Source: Rhodospirillaceae bacterium LM-1
GTDB lineage: Bacteria; Pseudomonadota; Alphaproteobacteria; Rhodospirillales; WMHbin7
DNA length: 64,000 nucleotides
Reading direction: 5' to 3'
Assembly: GCA_902725215.1 (NCBI GenBank)
Contig: CACUVI010000030.1
Coordinates: 62,001-126,000 of the forward strand
The notes under the pieces are model-generated. The model had not been told where the DNA came from. It searched no databases and saw only the letters and a program-made list of their open reading frames with translations. Numbering within the stretch: the first letter of the stretch is position 1; every line of letters starts with the position of its first letter. The translations under genes were made by a program, and so were the position numbers. Positions 62,076 through 64,000 of the stretch are shown piece by piece.

Positions 62076-63853
62076 GGCGCGGGACTATCGGGGAAACGGG
62101 CGCGGATTGCAATATCCAGCCTGTCCGCCACCCCGGCCCAATCTTCGGGGGCGTGTTGGCGAAACAGTTTCAGCGTGGGGTACCAGGGGGTCCGATCACT
62201 GGCGCGGCCCCAGCGCCAGTCGGGGGCCGAAGACAGCATGACCCAGCATTCGACGCCCAGCGCGCCCGCCAGATGCGCCACCGCCGTATCCGAACAAATC
62301 AGCAGATCGATGTTTTTCAATAGGGCGGCAGTGGAATCGAACCCCTGCCCCACCAAAGGATCGTCGCTATCGCCCAGATCATCCAACTGGCCGCCCAGGC
62401 CAAGCGAGAGCAACTCCTGGCGGGCCGGGTCGCGCTGCAAGGACAGCCACCTGAGCTGTGGATTGTCCAAGATCATCCGTTTAAGCGGCGTCAATCCCGG
62501 CGCTCGCCTAGCTTCGCCCTTGAAACCCGGATTGCCGCGCCAGACCAATCCCAGCTTGGGCTTTTGCGCGCCGGACAAGCGCTTGGCCCAGGCGGCCTCA
62601 CGCTCGGCGTCGGGAATCAGATAGGGGATGGCGGCCGGTATCGTCTCAAGGCGCGTGCCCAGCTTATGGCCCAGGCTGGCCACCGCCACCCAGGCGGCAT
62701 AGGCGGGGGCGGGGTCCGATTGGGAGATCACCTCGGCCTGCCCCTCGAAAGAGCGGCGGATCAGGGGAACCAGACTGTCTTGGCAGCGCACGATCACCTG
62801 GATGCCCGCCGCCGCCAGCAGGGGAATATAGCGAAGGAAGTGGATGGTGTCGCCGAAGCCCTGCTCGGCCTGGACCAGCAACGGGCCTGACAGATTGGGC
62901 AGGCCGTCCCAAACCGGACCGTCCAGATGGAAGCCCTGCATGTCGGCCAGCCCGAATCTGGCTTCCCAATCCGGCCAGCCGCCCGCGTAATCGCCGCAAA
63001 GCAGACGGGCGAAGCCCCGGTTGAATCTGGCCGTCGCCAGTTCGGGCTTTTGGTCCAACGCCTGATCATAGGCCTTCAGCGCTTCGTCCAGCCGCCCAGC
63101 GCCCAGCAACACATTGCCCAGATTGCCCGCCGCCTCGGCGTAAGCGGGCTTGCAGGCCAGAGCTTCCCTAAAGGCGTCGCCCGCGAGGTCGAACCGTCCC
63201 AGATCGTTCAGCAAGACACCCCGGTTGTTGTGGGCCTCGGCGCATTTGGGATCGATGCGCAAGGCGCCGTCCAGCGCCGCCAGCGCTTCTTCAAGCCGCC
63301 CCAGTTCCTTCAGCACAGAAGCTCGGCCCAGATGAAGATCGAGCCTTGTGGGCGCGCCGGACAAGGCGACGTCGAAGGCCGCCAAAGCCTCTTCCTGACG
63401 ACCGGTGGCCCTTAGCAATTGGGCCAGATTGCCAAGAATGCCGGGATCGCCCGGCTTTTGCGCCAAGGCCTCCATATAGGCGATTTCGCCCTCGGCGAAC
63501 TGCCCCATTTCCTGCAAGGCCGCGCCCAGATTAAGTCGCACGTCAAGATAGGAAGCGCCAAGCCGCAGCGCCAGGCGATAAGCCGCTACGGCGCCGCGAA
63601 AATTGCCGATGGCCTGGCGCGCCACGCCCAGATTGTAGGCGGCGTCGGCATGGCCTGGCGACAAGGCCAGCACGCGGGTTAGAAAAGCCTCGGCCTCGCC
63701 CGCCCGGCCAGTTTGGACCAGCAGAACGCCCAGCAAGAAGCGCACATCCGCCCGCTCGGGCGCGCGGTCGGCCACAGAGCGATAGACGGCCTCGGCCTCG
63801 ATGAGCCGCCCGGTCTGATGCCACTGAAACGCGGTGGCGAGTTGGTCGTTCAT
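62072..63853 (-). CDS. Long TPR protein with GT9-like glycosyltransferase domain
   Basis: A 593-residue protein. About eight TPR units (residues 1-290, for example AEAVYRSVADRAPERADVRF and AYNLGVARQAIGNFRGAVAA) precede a GT9-like domain with GPLLVQAEQGFGDTIHFLRY, LGLVWRGNPGFKGEARRAPG and LLICSDTAVAHLAGALGVEC. ATG 63853 has a run of seven G just upstream; ATG 63910 is in frame. It overlaps the stop of the SPASM-type gene by 4 bp. A glycosyltransferase with repeat-mediated acceptor binding is likely. Confidence 0.82.
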   Translation of the reverse strand: MNDQLATAFQWHQTGRLIEAEAVYRSVADRAPERADVRFLLGVLLVQTGRAGEAEAFLTRVLALSPGHADAAYNLGVARQAIGNFRGAVAAYRLALRLGASYLDVRLNLGAALQEMGQFAEGEIAYMEALAQKPGDPGILGNLAQLLRATGRQEEALAAFDVALSGAPTRLDLHLGRASVLKELGRLEEALAALDGALRIDPKCAEAHNNRGVLLNDLGRFDLAGDAFREALACKPAYAEAAGNLGNVLLGAGRLDEALKAYDQALDQKPELATARFNRGFARLLCGDYAGGWPDWEARFGLADMQGFHLDGPVWDGLPNLSGPLLVQAEQGFGDTIHFLRYIPLLAAAGIQVIVRCQDSLVPLIRRSFEGQAEVISQSDPAPAYAAWVAVASLGHKLGTRLETIPAAIPYLIPDAEREAAWAKRLSGAQKPKLGLVWRGNPGFKGEARRAPGLTPLKRMILDNPQLRWLSLQRDPARQELLSLGLGGQLDDLGDSDDPLVGQGFDSTAALLKNIDLLICSDTAVAHLAGALGVECWVMLSSAPDWRWGRASDRTPWYPTLKLFRQHAPEDWAGVADRLDIAIRARFPDSPAP

Positions 63854-64000
63854 GCCCCCCCGAAATGCAGGCACAGATCGCATTGCGAAAGCCCCGGATG
63901 ATCTATGCAAGAACGATAATGCCCGAAATTGCCGCTGCTTAGTATCTCTTCCACGTTTTGCAGCAAAAGATTTCCCACCGGCCCATTTTTCTGAGCGGCA
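63850..64000 (-). CDS. C-terminal end of a SPASM-type radical SAM protein, 5' part outside window
   Basis: An open frame from the window edge to TGA 63850-63852 gives 49 residues ending NFGHYRSCIDHPGLSQCDLC and LHFGGA. The Tyr-Arg...Cys...Cys-x-x-Cys tail resembles the C-terminal cluster ligands of SPASM domains in radical SAM enzymes. The stop overlaps the next start (ATGA), so it heads the operon with the TPR-glycosyltransferases. Assignment rests on the tail only. Confidence 0.6.
   Translation of the reverse strand, partial: AAQKNGPVGNLLLQNVEEILSSGNFGHYRSCIDHPGLSQCDLCLHFGGA

Overview
The window looks like an alphaproteobacterial chromosome, most likely a Rhodospirillales / Magnetospirillum-type organism. 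I base this on high GC, dense operons with 4-bp overlaps, a heavy load of PAS/REC/GGDEF signalling proteins, a second chemotaxis cluster, and a FecR-RTX giant protein. The species cannot be fixed from the sequence alone. No rRNA, CRISPR array or complete insertion sequence was seen. There are two tRNA-Glu genes, UUC and CUC.

Layout: (1) 1-3670, the 5' part of a very large multi-sensor histidine kinase. (2) 3.8-7.7 kb, a small element with GC-rich stem-loops, a Rep_trans-like replication initiator, three small genes and a large serine recombinase. (3) 7.67-19.68 kb, a genomic island bounded by an 18-bp tRNA-Glu(CUC) 3'-end copy and, at its other end, by a tyrosine integrase beside tRNA-Glu. 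Its cargo is an AmiC-like/PAS/GGDEF/EAL/BLUF fusion protein, a PAS histidine kinase, a tandem CZB protein and a lone receiver, with relics of a response regulator, a HEPN-MNT toxin-antitoxin pair, an IS5-type transposase and further integrases. Long non-coding stretches hold a recurring palindromic motif and a 53-bp tandem array. (4) 19.7-33.6 kb, a LysR/flavodoxin pair and a surface-glycan cluster: GDP-sugar dehydratase, heptose-7-P kinase, 3,5-epimerase, heptose-1-P nucleotidyltransferase, split transketolase, a glycosyltransferase, two B12-type radical SAM proteins and two GT61-like proteins. (5) 33.6-34.6 kb, tRNA-Glu(CUC), a truncated second integrase and a tRNA-Glu(UUC)-type att relic. 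(6) 34.8-40.2 kb, an envelope operon of secreted proteins, with a Tat-exported thioredoxin-like protein transcribed divergently. (7) 40.3-43 kb, an Uup-type ABC-F protein and a FmdE-like protein. (8) 43.1-54.1 kb, a full chemotaxis-type operon. (9) 54.3-64 kb, EttA, a Cys-rich protein, a 1,206-residue FecR-RTX protein, two TPR-glycosyltransferases, a DUF6165 protein and the tail of a SPASM-type protein.

The strongest structural result concerns regions 3 to 5. Two nearly identical integrase 5' regions lie in opposite orientation beside two different tRNA-Glu genes. The att remnant of each island matches the tRNA at the other island. This reciprocal swap is what an inversion of the roughly 14-kb segment between them would leave. 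The strongest protein-level results are the BLUF-terminated ligand/c-di-GMP fusion protein carried by the island, and a pair of secreted paralogues whose predicted mature forms have exactly two cysteines each, the first and the last residue.
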